Shown here one piece after another: positions 1 to 5,368 of a stretch of DNA of 5,980 nt. Made by a program: the position numbers and the translations under genes. The stretch's first letter is position 1, and each line of letters begins with the position of its first letter. The stretch is from Thermoleophilia bacterium. GTDB taxonomy: Bacteria > Actinomycetota > Thermoleophilia > Miltoncostaeales > Miltoncostaeaceae. The stretch spans positions 1-5,980 of the forward strand of contig JAEMRL010000163.1 in assembly GCA_016463385.1 (NCBI GenBank). Reading direction: 5' to 3'. A model generated the notes under the pieces. It did no database searches and had not been told where the DNA came from. It was given only the letters and a program-made list of their open reading frames with translations.

Positions 1-23
1 GAGGGATCGGGCGCGGGGGGCGG

Positions 24-39
24 CATGGCGGGGAGTATA
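24..39 (-). promoter_or_regulatory. Candidate leaderless promoter/start of a gene leaving the left edge
   Basis: On the minus strand TATACT (39 to 34) matches the -10 consensus at five of six bases. It is followed by seven bases and then an ATG at 26-24. That is the spacing of an actinobacterial leaderless transcript, where the start codon lies at or next to the transcription start. The eight codons visible (M-P-P-P-A-P-D-P) have no stop before the window edge. I see no convincing -35, and the coding evidence is too short to judge. Confidence 0.25.
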
Positions 40-59
40 ACGAGACGAGACGGAGCGTC

Positions 60-88
60 TTGACACGAGACGATACGGTTCGTACCGT
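60..88 (+). promoter_or_regulatory. Promoter of the ABC exporter operon
   Basis: A perfect -35 hexamer TTGACA lies at 60-65. After exactly 17 bases comes TACCGT at 83-88, which keeps the T-A-n-n-n-T pattern of an actinobacterial housekeeping-type -10. Transcription would begin near 95, giving a leader of about 32 nt before the ATG at 127 with its AAGGAG ribosome site at 113-118. The 9-bp word ACGAGACGA occurs at 40-48 and 65-73, on either side of the -35. Confidence 0.55.
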
Positions 89-93
89 CATCG
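71..93 (+). promoter_or_regulatory. Imperfect inverted repeat over the -10 (candidate operator)
   Basis: CGATACGGT (71-79) and ACCGTcATCG (84-93) are inverted complements around the 4-base centre TCGT, with one unpaired base (C89). The right arm contains the -10 hexamer TACCGT. A dimeric repressor bound here would block RNA polymerase, so autoregulation or ligand control of the exporter is plausible. No regulator gene is visible in the window to pair with it. The repeat could also be only a small hairpin in the DNA. Confidence 0.35.
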
Positions 94-126
94 CTCCACC
101 GCATGGCTCACGAAGGAGCACCCGAC

Positions 127-1113
127 ATGACACGACGACCGTCAGCGATGACCTCCGACCCCGCGGTGCGCGTCCGCGGGCTGCGCCGCAGCTACGGGCG
201 GGGCCCCTCCGCGTTCGAGGCGGTCCGCGACGTCGATCTCGACGTCCCCACCGGATCGATCACCGCGCTGCTCGGCACCAACGGCGCCGGCAAGACCTCG
301 ACGCTCGAGGTGATCGAGGGCCTGGCCACGGCGACCGACGGCGAGGTCAGCGTGCTGGGGCTCCACCCTGTCGCCGACCGCGCCGCCCTGCGTCCCCGCA
401 CCGGGGTCCTCCTCCAGCGCAGCGGCTTCTCGGGCGACCTGACGGTGCGCGAGACGCTCCGCCTGTGGAGCGCCACCCTCACGTCCCCGCGGCCGGTCGA
501 CGAGATGCTCGCCCTGCTCTCGCTCGAGGAGCGGGCGGACGTGCGCATGCTCGCGCTGTCCGGCGGCGAGACCCGCCGCGTGGACCTCGCCAGCACCCTG
601 ATGGGCACGCCGGAGCTGGTGATCCTCGACGAGCCCACCACCGGCCTCGACCCCGAGAGCCGGCGCGACGTGTGGCGCGTGGTGTCCGACATGCGCGAGC
701 GCGGCGCGACGGTGCTCGTCACCACTCACTACCTGGAGGAGGCGGAGGCGTACGCCGACGGGATCGCGATCATGCACGCCGGGAGGATCGTCCGATCGGG
801 GGCGCCCACCGAGATCGCCGCGGGGTATCCCGCGACGATCAGCTTCGCCGACGTGCCCGACATCCCGGACGACCTGGCCGCCGTCCGCGGCGTCACCCGG
901 GAGAACGGGCGCGCGAACCTGGTGACCGACGCGCTCCAGGTCTCGTTGTCCGACCTGCTGGCGTGGGCCTCGCACAACGACGTCAGGCTCGACGATCTCG
1001 ACGCCCGCAGCCCGAGTCTCGAGACCGTGTTCCTCGCGATCGCCGACGGTCGCGACCCTGCCGGCCTCTCGCCCCTCGACGCACCGAACCTCAGGGAAGG
1101 AGCCCTTCGATGA
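127..1113 (+). CDS. ABC transporter ATP-binding protein (ABC-2/DrrA-like exporter ATPase)
   Basis: This 328-aa cytoplasmic ATPase would power the permease encoded next to it. All nucleotide-binding motifs are present in order: Walker A GTNGAGKTS (50-58), Q-loop Gln97, signature LSGGE (144-148), Walker B LVILDE (164-169) with the catalytic Glu, D-loop GLD (173-175) and switch His201 in TTH. The C-terminal extension (about 225-328) carries SPSLETVFLAI near 295-305, typical of DrrA/CcmA-like export ATPases. I chose the ATG at 127 because AAGGAG at 113-118 sits 8 nt upstream. The ATG at 103 would bury that site, and the ATG at 148 has none. The TGA overlaps the next ATG (ATGA, 1110-1113), so the two genes are translationally coupled. 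The substrate cannot be told: related systems export drugs, antibiotics, lipids or polysaccharides. ATPase identity is nearly certain. Confidence 0.95.
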   Translation: MTRRPSAMTSDPAVRVRGLRRSYGRGPSAFEAVRDVDLDVPTGSITALLGTNGAGKTSTLEVIEGLATATDGEVSVLGLHPVADRAALRPRTGVLLQRSGFSGDLTVRETLRLWSATLTSPRPVDEMLALLSLEERADVRMLALSGGETRRVDLASTLMGTPELVILDEPTTGLDPESRRDVWRVVSDMRERGATVLVTTHYLEEAEAYADGIAIMHAGRIVRSGAPTEIAAGYPATISFADVPDIPDDLAAVRGVTRENGRANLVTDALQVSLSDLLAWASHNDVRLDDLDARSPSLETVFLAIADGRDPAGLSPLDAPNLREGALR

Positions 1114-1904
1114 CCACGCTCGCCGATCGCTTCTCGGTCCGACGCACCGCGAGCCTGGCGCGCTGGAACGCCGTCCTGCTCTCGCGCAACAAGCTCGCGT
1201 TCGCCTACGCGGGAATCCTGCCGCTGCTGCCGCTCGCGCTGCTGTTCACCGGCGAGCGCGGCTCCCCGGGCGTGGGCGCGAGCGCCATCGTCACGATGAC
1301 CCTCGTCGTCGCGCTCTTCCCGGTCTACTACAACGTGCTCGCCCAGTTCGTGAGCCGCCGCGACGAGCTCGTGCTCAAGCGCATACGGGCCGGCGAATCG
1401 CGCGACACCGAGTTGCTCGCGAGCATCGCGCTGCCGGGGGTCGTCGTGGCGCTGGCCCTCAGCGCGATCGCCGTCCCGGTCGCGGCCGCCGTCGACCAGC
1501 CGCTCCCGCTGAACCCGGTGCTCTACCCCGTGCTCGTCGTGCTGACCCTCGTCATGTTCACCGCGTTCGCGTACTGGACGGCGGCGTGGACCCGCAACGC
1601 CGAGGCCGCCCAGCTGACCAGTCTGCCGATCATCCTCCTGGCGTCCGTGGGCCCGCTGACCGGCACGATCCCCGACATGGCCGGATGGCTTCGCGAGAGC
1701 CTGTCGCTGACCCCCGGGGCGGCCATGTCGGACCTGGTGAGGATCGGCTGGTTCGGCCTCGACGGACCCGGCGCGGAGGAGACGACGCTGTCGCTCGCCG
1801 ACACCTGGGGCCAGGCCGCGGGGCCCCTCGCCGTGGTCTCCGCGTGGACGGTCCTCGCGATCGTGCTCGCCCGCCGCTCGATGCGCTGGGAGCCGCGCAC
1901 CTGA
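1110..1904 (+). CDS. ABC-2 type transporter permease
   Basis: This 264-aa integral membrane protein forms the channel of the exporter. About six hydrophobic segments are visible: residues ~28-47, 58-79, 103-127, 136-160, 169-187 and 236-254. The cytoplasmic loop RRDELVLKRIRAGES (83-97) fits the conserved ABC-2 coupling region, where family members have ER-G-LKRLR-like sequence before the third helix. The start is ATG at 1110, overlapping the ATPase stop by ATGA. A strong ribosome site, GGAAGGAG (1095-1102), lies inside the ATPase gene 7 nt upstream. The same reading frame stays open back to 60, but that upstream part is antibiased Arg/Pro/Gly-rich sequence overlapping the ATPase, so it is a GC-driven shadow. 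A homodimer with two ATPase subunits is the expected complex. The family assignment is firm; the substrate is unknown. Confidence 0.9.
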   Translation: MTTLADRFSVRRTASLARWNAVLLSRNKLAFAYAGILPLLPLALLFTGERGSPGVGASAIVTMTLVVALFPVYYNVLAQFVSRRDELVLKRIRAGESRDTELLASIALPGVVVALALSAIAVPVAAAVDQPLPLNPVLYPVLVVLTLVMFTAFAYWTAAWTRNAEAAQLTSLPIILLASVGPLTGTIPDMAGWLRESLSLTPGAAMSDLVRIGWFGLDGPGAEETTLSLADTWGQAAGPLAVVSAWTVLAIVLARRSMRWEPRT

Positions 1905-1907
1905 TCG

Positions 1908-1955
1908 GGACCGGCCCGGGGTCCGCAATGCGACGGATCTCGGGCCTCCCGGGCC
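1908..1955. terminator. Weak GC-rich hairpins between exporter operon and tRNA
   Basis: Two short inverted repeats lie in the 61-bp convergent gap: GGACC (1908-1912) with GGTCC (1920-1924) around a 7-base loop, and CGGG (1941-1944) with CCCG (1948-1951) around CCT. Neither is followed by a T-tract on either strand. Intrinsic termination of the exporter message or of the tRNA transcript is possible, as high-GC actinomycetes often lack U-tracts, but it is not shown. Confidence 0.2.
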
Positions 1956-1965
1956 GTCGAACAGA

Positions 1966-2038
1966 TGGAGGATGACGGGATCGAACCGACGACCTCCGCC
2001 TTGCAAAGGCGGCGCTCTCCCAGCTGAGCTAATCCCCC
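1966..2038 (-). tRNA. tRNA-Ala (anticodon UGC)
   Basis: The minus strand folds as a complete 73-nt tRNA. The 7-bp acceptor stem pairs GGGGGAT (from 2038) with ATCCTCC, and A73 at 1966 is the discriminator. The D-arm is GCTC-AGCTGGGA-GAGC, the anticodon arm CCGCC-TTTGCAA-GGCGG, the variable loop AGGTC and the T-loop TTCGATC. The anticodon TGC is at 2005-2003. The G3:U70 wobble pair, the main alanine identity element, is present and confirms the charging specificity. The 3' CCA is not encoded (TCTGT follows A73), so a CCA-adding enzyme is required. The T-stem GTCGG/CCGTC carries a U50:U64 mismatch. U8, A9, and the G10-C25 and 13-22 pairs look normal, so the gene is probably functional. Confidence 0.96.
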
Positions 2039-2050
2039 GGAACCGGTGCC

Positions 2051-2057
2051 TACGGTA
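2051..2057. promoter_or_regulatory. Overlapping divergent -10 elements for tRNA-Ala and the 90-aa gene
   Basis: The near-palindrome CTACGGTAG gives TACGGT on the plus strand (2051-2056) and TACCGT on the minus strand (2057-2052). The minus element is preceded by TGC, making an extended -10 (TGnTAnnnT). It would start transcription about 7 nt before the mature tRNA 5' end at 2038. The minus hexamer is identical to the -10 proposed for the exporter operon. The plus element would give a leader of about 35 nt before the GTG at 2098. No good -35 is visible on either strand. Confidence 0.4.
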
Positions 2058-2062
2058 GCATC

Positions 2063-2095
2063 GGCGCGCCCTCCCTCCGACCCCTGAGGCGCGCC
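2063..2095 (+). repeat. Paired GGCGCGCC palindromes in the leader of the 90-aa gene
   Basis: The 8-bp palindrome GGCGCGCC occurs at 2063-2070 and 2088-2095. Being self-complementary, the copies form both a direct and an inverted repeat, and RNA could fold into an 8-bp all-GC stem with a 17-nt loop. The right arm overlaps the last two bases of the likely ribosome site GAGG (2086-2089). Folding could therefore reduce translation of the gene starting at 2098. This is seen in sequence only. Confidence 0.4.
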
Positions 2096-2097
2096 CC

Positions 2098-2370
2098 GTG
2101 AGCACCGCATCCTCGGGCGATCCGTTCGCCCCCGTGTACCGCCTGCTCGACGAGATCGCCATGAAGCACTACGAGATGGCGCAGACGCTCGGGGAGTACA
2201 AGGACCTCGTGGAGAAGCTCGAGGAGCGGGGCGACGAGGAGACGCTGCGGGTGGCGCGGTCGCTGCCGGGAGCGCGCTACATGGTGTCGCAGACCTTCGT
2301 CCGCGAGAACTGGCTCAAGGTGCAGGCCGAGCTGAGCGTGCTCTTCCCGCAGGACGACGCTCAGGCGTAG
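2098..2370 (+). CDS. Small helical protein of unknown function (90 aa)
   Basis: I do not recognise this family. The 90 residues are mostly charged and helix-favouring with no Cys, no membrane segment and no signal peptide. An amphipathic stretch runs from about 11 to 46 (YRLLDEIAMKHYEMAQTLG, then EYKDLVEKLEER) and a second from about 47 to 84 ends in ENWLKVQAELSVLF. This suggests a small soluble helical-hairpin or coiled-coil protein. The start is GTG at 2098, with GAGG at 2086-2089 as a ribosome site 8 nt upstream. The next ATG (2161) would remove the first 21 residues and has no better site. The gene is divergent from tRNA-Ala and converges on the oxidoreductase gene, the two ends overlapping by 10 bp (2361-2370). 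Codon-position GC bias and sensible amino acid composition favour a real gene, and the opposite-strand reading frames here are Arg/Pro-rich shadows. Confidence 0.75.
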   Translation: MSTASSGDPFAPVYRLLDEIAMKHYEMAQTLGEYKDLVEKLEERGDEETLRVARSLPGARYMVSQTFVRENWLKVQAELSVLFPQDDAQA

Positions 2371-3254
2371 ATCGCCCGCAGGGCCGCCTCGAGCTCGGGG
2401 TGGACGTACTCGTAGCCGGCGGCCAGGGCCACCGCGGGGACGGCGCGCTGGCCCTCGAGGGCGAGGGTGGCCATCTCCCCCATCGCCAGGCGCAGCGGGA
2501 AGGCGGGGGTCGGAAGGATCGCGGGACGGCCGAGAGCCGATCCGAGCGCCTTCACGAAGTCGCGCTGGCGCGCGGGCTCGGGGGCGCTGCCGTTCAGCGG
2601 GCCCGAGAGGTCGGGGGAGTCGAGGGCCAGCAGCAGCAGGCCGACCTCGTCGTCGATGTGGATCCAGGGGATCCACTGTCGGCCGCCGCCGATCGGCCCG
2701 CCGGCGAAGAGCTTCACCGGCAGCGCCATCTGGGGCAGGGCGCCGCCGTCGCGCGCCAGCACGATGCCGGTACGCGCGAGCACCACGCGCACCCCGTGCT
2801 CGGTGGCCCGGATCGCCTCGCGCTCCCAGGCGACGCAGGTCTCGGCGAGGAAGTCGGATCCGGCCGGTGAGGTCTCGTCCACCGTGTCCTCGGTGGTGCC
2901 GTAGTAGCCCACGGCGCTGCCGTTGACGAGCACCGGCGGCGCGCCCTCCTGCGCCAGGGCGTCCACGATCAGACGCGTCGTGAGGGTGCGGCTCTCGCGG
3001 ATCTCCCGCTTGCGATCGGCGGTCCAGCGCTTGCCGCCGATCGGCACGCCGGCCAGGTTGACCACCGCGTCGGCGCCGTCGAGGGCGGCGGGCGGCGGCG
3101 GGCCCTCGGCGGGATCCCAGCGCATGTCGAGCGCGCCGCCGATGCCGGCCGCGCCGCTGCGCGAGAGCGCGACCACCGAGTCGCCGCGCGCGACCAGCGC
3201 GCGGGCCAGGGCGGCCCCGATGAGCCCGTTCGATCCGACGATCGCGACCTTCAC
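2361..3254 (-). CDS. TIGR01777/YfcH-like NAD(P)-dependent epimerase/oxidoreductase
   Basis: This 297-aa protein belongs to the extended SDR superfamily, in the subgroup annotated as TIGR01777/YfcH (SulA-like in cyanobacteria), whose substrate is unknown. The Rossmann fingerprint GSNGLIG is at 7-13 and NLAG at 66-69. Subgroup hallmarks follow: SAVGYYG (113-119), RTGIVL (161-166), GGPIGGGRQWIPWIHIDD (185-202) and a C-terminal DUF1731-like region with GQRAVPAVALAAGYEYVHPE (268-287). Length is normal for the family. The start is GTG at 3254, with GAGGGA at 3266-3261 six bases upstream. That ribosome site overlaps the TGA of the preceding gene (10-nt gap), so translation is likely coupled and this is the last gene of the operon. 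Its TGA lies inside the 3' end of the convergent 90-aa gene. Family assignment is strong; the reaction is not known. Confidence 0.92.
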   Translation of the reverse strand: MKVAIVGSNGLIGAALARALVARGDSVVALSRSGAAGIGGALDMRWDPAEGPPPPAALDGADAVVNLAGVPIGGKRWTADRKREIRESRTLTTRLIVDALAQEGAPPVLVNGSAVGYYGTTEDTVDETSPAGSDFLAETCVAWEREAIRATEHGVRVVLARTGIVLARDGGALPQMALPVKLFAGGPIGGGRQWIPWIHIDDEVGLLLLALDSPDLSGPLNGSAPEPARQRDFVKALGSALGRPAILPTPAFPLRLAMGEMATLALEGQRAVPAVALAAGYEYVHPELEAALRAIYA

Positions 3255-3264
3255 TCCGACTCCC

Positions 3265-3744
3265 TCAATCCGGTGATCCGTAGGAGATGACCCGCTTGTC
3301 CTCGCGGGCGAGGGCCAGGAGGTCTGGAGCGGAGATACCCGGTGCGGCGGCCGCGCGACCCATCAGCACCGAACCGAACCCCTCCGACCGCAGCCGCAGC
3401 CGCAGACGGGCCAGTGCCGGCTCGGAGTTGGGGCCGTCGGCGTCGGTGAGCGCCAGCAGGAGCGTGCGCTCGCCGTCGCGCCAGAGGCCGTCGCTGTCGC
3501 GGACCGTGCTGCGCACCGACGTCGCGATGCGCGCGAGCGCCGGCTCGTCGATCGACTCGGGCACCTCGAGGGCGACCAGCGTGATCGCCCGGCGGCCGCG
3601 CCGAGCCGAATCGACCGCGATCTCCAGCGAGCGCATCACGCCCTCCGGATCGGGGCGCCCCAGGGATCCGGGTGTGGGCGCGAGGGGCCGCGACGCCGGC
3701 CTGCGGGCGTCGCTGCGCCTGCGCTGTGGCTCAGCCGTGGCCAT
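3265..3744 (-). CDS. Small degenerate GGDEF-like domain protein
   Basis: The protein has 159 residues. Residues 1-36 are Arg/Pro-rich and probably disordered. From Met37 to the end the pattern resembles a shrunken nucleotidyl-cyclase (GGDEF) fold. It has a strand AITLVALEVPE (53-63), a helix with LARIATSVRSTVRDSDGLW (70-88), DGERTLLLALTDADG (90-104) where active enzymes have GGDEF followed by a strand, and then LARLRLRLRSEGF and a C-terminal APDLLALAREDKR (139-151). The catalytic signature is replaced by about RDGER (89-93), so cyclase activity is unlikely; binding or scaffolding is possible. I chose ATG 3744 because TAAGG lies 6 nt upstream. Met37 (ATG at 3636) would give just the domain and is the alternative. 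The frame stays open to 4191, but that extension is a shadow of the reductase gene. The gene lies 20 nt after the reductase and 10 nt before the epimerase. The fold is inferred by eye. Confidence 0.7.
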   Translation of the reverse strand: MATAEPQRRRSDARRPASRPLAPTPGSLGRPDPEGVMRSLEIAVDSARRGRRAITLVALEVPESIDEPALARIATSVRSTVRDSDGLWRDGERTLLLALTDADGPNSEPALARLRLRLRSEGFGSVLMGRAAAAPGISAPDLLALAREDKRVISYGSPD

Positions 3745-3764
3745 GCCCCACCTTAGCCCTGGCG

Positions 3765-4766
3765 TCAGGCGTCCGCAGAGGGATCCGGCGGCTCGCCGTG
3801 GCCGTAGGGGCGCGAGGCGGCCGGGTGGCGCGCGAGCACCGCCTCGATCGCCGCGTCCTCGTCGGCGCTGAGAGGGGCACCGGCGAGGGCCGCGTTGCGG
3901 ACGGCCTGCTCGGGCGAGCGGGCGCCCACGATCGCGGCGGTCACCTCGGGGCGCCGCAGCACCCACGCGACCGCGAGCTCGGCGACGCCGCCGGGGCGGC
4001 CGGCCTGGCGGGCGATCTCCTCGAGCTCGCCCACGACGGCGATCCGCTCGGCGAAGGAGTCGTCGGCGAAGAGCTCGCTGCTCGCGCGCCAGTCGTCGGC
4101 CCCGAAGGTGGTCTCGGCCGTCATCTTCCCGGTCAGCAGGCCGTGGGCGAGCGGTCCGTAGGCGATCACCCCGGTCCCGTGCGCCGCGCACCAGGGCAGC
4201 TCAGCCGCCTCGATGTCGCGGCGCATCAGGTGGTACCCGGGCTGGTAGGAGTCGATCTGCGCCACGGCGCCGGCCGCCTCGAGGTCGGAGAGGTGGTAGT
4301 TCGACACGCCGATCGCCCGGATCTTTCCCGCGTCGCGGAGCGCGAGGAGCGCTCCGATGGTCTCCTCGGCCGGCACGCCGGCCACCGGCCAGTGGACCTG
4401 GAAGAGGTCGATGTGGTCGAGCCCGAGCGCCTGGAGGCTGCGGTCGCACGACATTGTGAGGTACTCGGCCGACGCCTCGCGCCAGATCGTCAGGGGCGGG
4501 CCCGTCTCCCACGCGACGCCGCCCTTGGAGGCCACGATCACCTCGTCACGGCGCTCGCGCACCGCCCTGCCGACGATGCGCTCGGCGCGGCCCTGGCCGT
4601 AGATGTCGGCCGTGTCGATCCAGTTGACGCCCGCGTCCAGCGCCGCGTGGCACGCCGCGAGGGATGCCTCGTCGTCGGCCCCGCCCCATCGCCCGCCGAA
4701 GACCCACGTGCCGAGCCCGATCACCGAGAGCTCGAGGTCCGTCCCGCCCAGCCGCCGCCGCTCCAT
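3765..4766 (-). CDS. Aldo/keto reductase
   Basis: This is a 333-aa cytosolic NADPH-dependent oxidoreductase of the AKR (TIM-barrel) superfamily, reducing aldehydes or ketones to alcohols. The catalytic tetrad is visible as Asp51 in IDTADIYGQG, Tyr56 in the same motif, Lys81 in ASKGG and His125 in FQVHWP. Other family landmarks are the N-terminal LGGTDLELSVIGLGTW (6-21), GVSNYHL (153-159), IAYGPLAHGLLTGK (201-214) and the cofactor phosphate/adenine site IVGARSPEQ (279-287). Length matches the usual 310-340. The start is ATG at 4766, with a G-rich GGGGGGA about 5 nt upstream. It lies 37 nt after the zinc-ribbon/PAS gene and 20 nt before the GGDEF-like gene, all on the same strand, so it is probably the second gene of the operon. 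The physiological substrate cannot be read from sequence; a general stress or detoxification reductase is one option. Confidence 0.95.
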   Translation of the reverse strand: MERRRLGGTDLELSVIGLGTWVFGGRWGGADDEASLAACHAALDAGVNWIDTADIYGQGRAERIVGRAVRERRDEVIVASKGGVAWETGPPLTIWREASAEYLTMSCDRSLQALGLDHIDLFQVHWPVAGVPAEETIGALLALRDAGKIRAIGVSNYHLSDLEAAGAVAQIDSYQPGYHLMRRDIEAAELPWCAAHGTGVIAYGPLAHGLLTGKMTAETTFGADDWRASSELFADDSFAERIAVVGELEEIARQAGRPGGVAELAVAWVLRRPEVTAAIVGARSPEQAVRNAALAGAPLSADEDAAIEAVLARHPAASRPYGHGEPPDPSADA

Positions 4767-4803
4767 CGGTTCCCCCCGTCGCCGATCGTTCCCGGCCCCG
4801 AGA

Positions 4804-5262
4804 CTACTGGGACGGCACCGCCGTCTTCGGGGTGAGCGCCACCAGCAGGCCGCCGTCGTCGTCGTAGGCGGGGAAGAAGTCGGCGGTCGCCGCGATCTCG
4901 TCGGGCGAGCCGTTGAAGTGGTAGGTGCACGACACGTTGAGCACGCGCACGCCCCACTCGAGACTGCGGGCGATCGGGTCGCCGTCCGCGAAGCCCCCGA
5001 GGCCGAGCACCTGCATCACGTCCTGCCCGATCAGCTCGCCCTCGTCGAACCCGGTGACCGCGAAGGCGGAGTGGCCGGCGACCAGCACGCGGAGCTCCTT
5101 GTCGCAGACGATCAGCGCCGTCTTGGGGCTGGCGTAGTAGTCCTCGAGCAGCTCGAACGAGAAGCCGAAGCCGCAGCGCGAGCAGCCTCGCGGCTGGTGT
5201 CGCACGTTGCGCTCACTGCTGCTCTCGCGGTAGGCGCAGCGCGGACAGAGGAAGACGGGCAC
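4804..5262 (-). CDS. Zinc-ribbon plus PAS-domain protein
   Basis: This soluble 152-aa protein has two parts. Residues 6-30 carry Cys6-x2-Cys9 and Cys27-x2-Cys30, a zinc-ribbon-like knuckle pair. From about 42 to 145 a single PAS domain follows: ASPKTALIVCDKELRVLVAG (44-63), then the characteristic TGFDEGELIGQDVMQVLGL (70-88), and a second sheet ending DGGLLVALTPKTAV. No kinase, cyclase or classical HTH domain is attached, so it would act as a stand-alone sensor or partner protein. The start is GTG at 5262. The frame continues upstream to 5553, but that part is Ala/Arg-rich and antisense to the protease gene. There is no ribosome site before the GTG; instead TACGAT lies 6 nt upstream, suggesting leaderless translation. 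It is the first gene of a four-gene operon with two oxidoreductases. Cys53 and Cys112 within the PAS part could be redox-active, but this is speculation. Confidence 0.85.
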   Translation of the reverse strand: MPVFLCPRCAYRESSSERNVRHQPRGCSRCGFGFSFELLEDYYASPKTALIVCDKELRVLVAGHSAFAVTGFDEGELIGQDVMQVLGLGGFADGDPIARSLEWGVRVLNVSCTYHFNGSPDEIAATADFFPAYDDDGGLLVALTPKTAVPSQ

Positions 5263-5268
5263 CGCTGC

Positions 5269-5274
5269 ATCGTA
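5269..5274 (-). promoter_or_regulatory. -10 element for leaderless zinc-ribbon/PAS operon
   Basis: TACGAT on the minus strand (5274 to 5269) is followed by six bases (5268-5263) and then the GTG start at 5262. That places the transcription start at the start codon, the usual arrangement for leaderless actinobacterial genes, and it fits the lack of a Shine-Dalgarno. No -35 is seen at 16-18 bases. A TTGACC lies at 5307-5302, but its 27-base spacer is too long for a standard promoter. This would drive the whole run down to 2361. Confidence 0.45.
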
Positions 5275-5368
5275 GCGAGCCCGGGCAGACCCGCCCACGA
5301 CGGTCAAGACGACCCCCCGGGATGCCGAAAAGAGGGCTGCACGGAGCGATCCAACGGAATGGATTCGA

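Noticed and set aside
60..1109. Upstream extension of the permease frame back to a TTG at 60 (614 aa in total)
   Set aside because: It overlaps the ATPase gene completely, is Arg/Gly/Pro-rich with no domain pattern, and the permease has its own ATG and strong ribosome site at 1095-1102.
729..2162. Long minus-strand frame (477 aa)
   Set aside because: It is antisense to the ATPase, the permease and the tRNA. Composition is Arg/Gly/Ala/Asp-rich, as expected from the mirrored codon bias of GC-rich genes.
3672..4835. 387-aa plus-strand frame
   Set aside because: It is antisense to the aldo/keto reductase, which has a full catalytic tetrad. The plus-strand product is Gly/Arg/Val-rich with no motifs.
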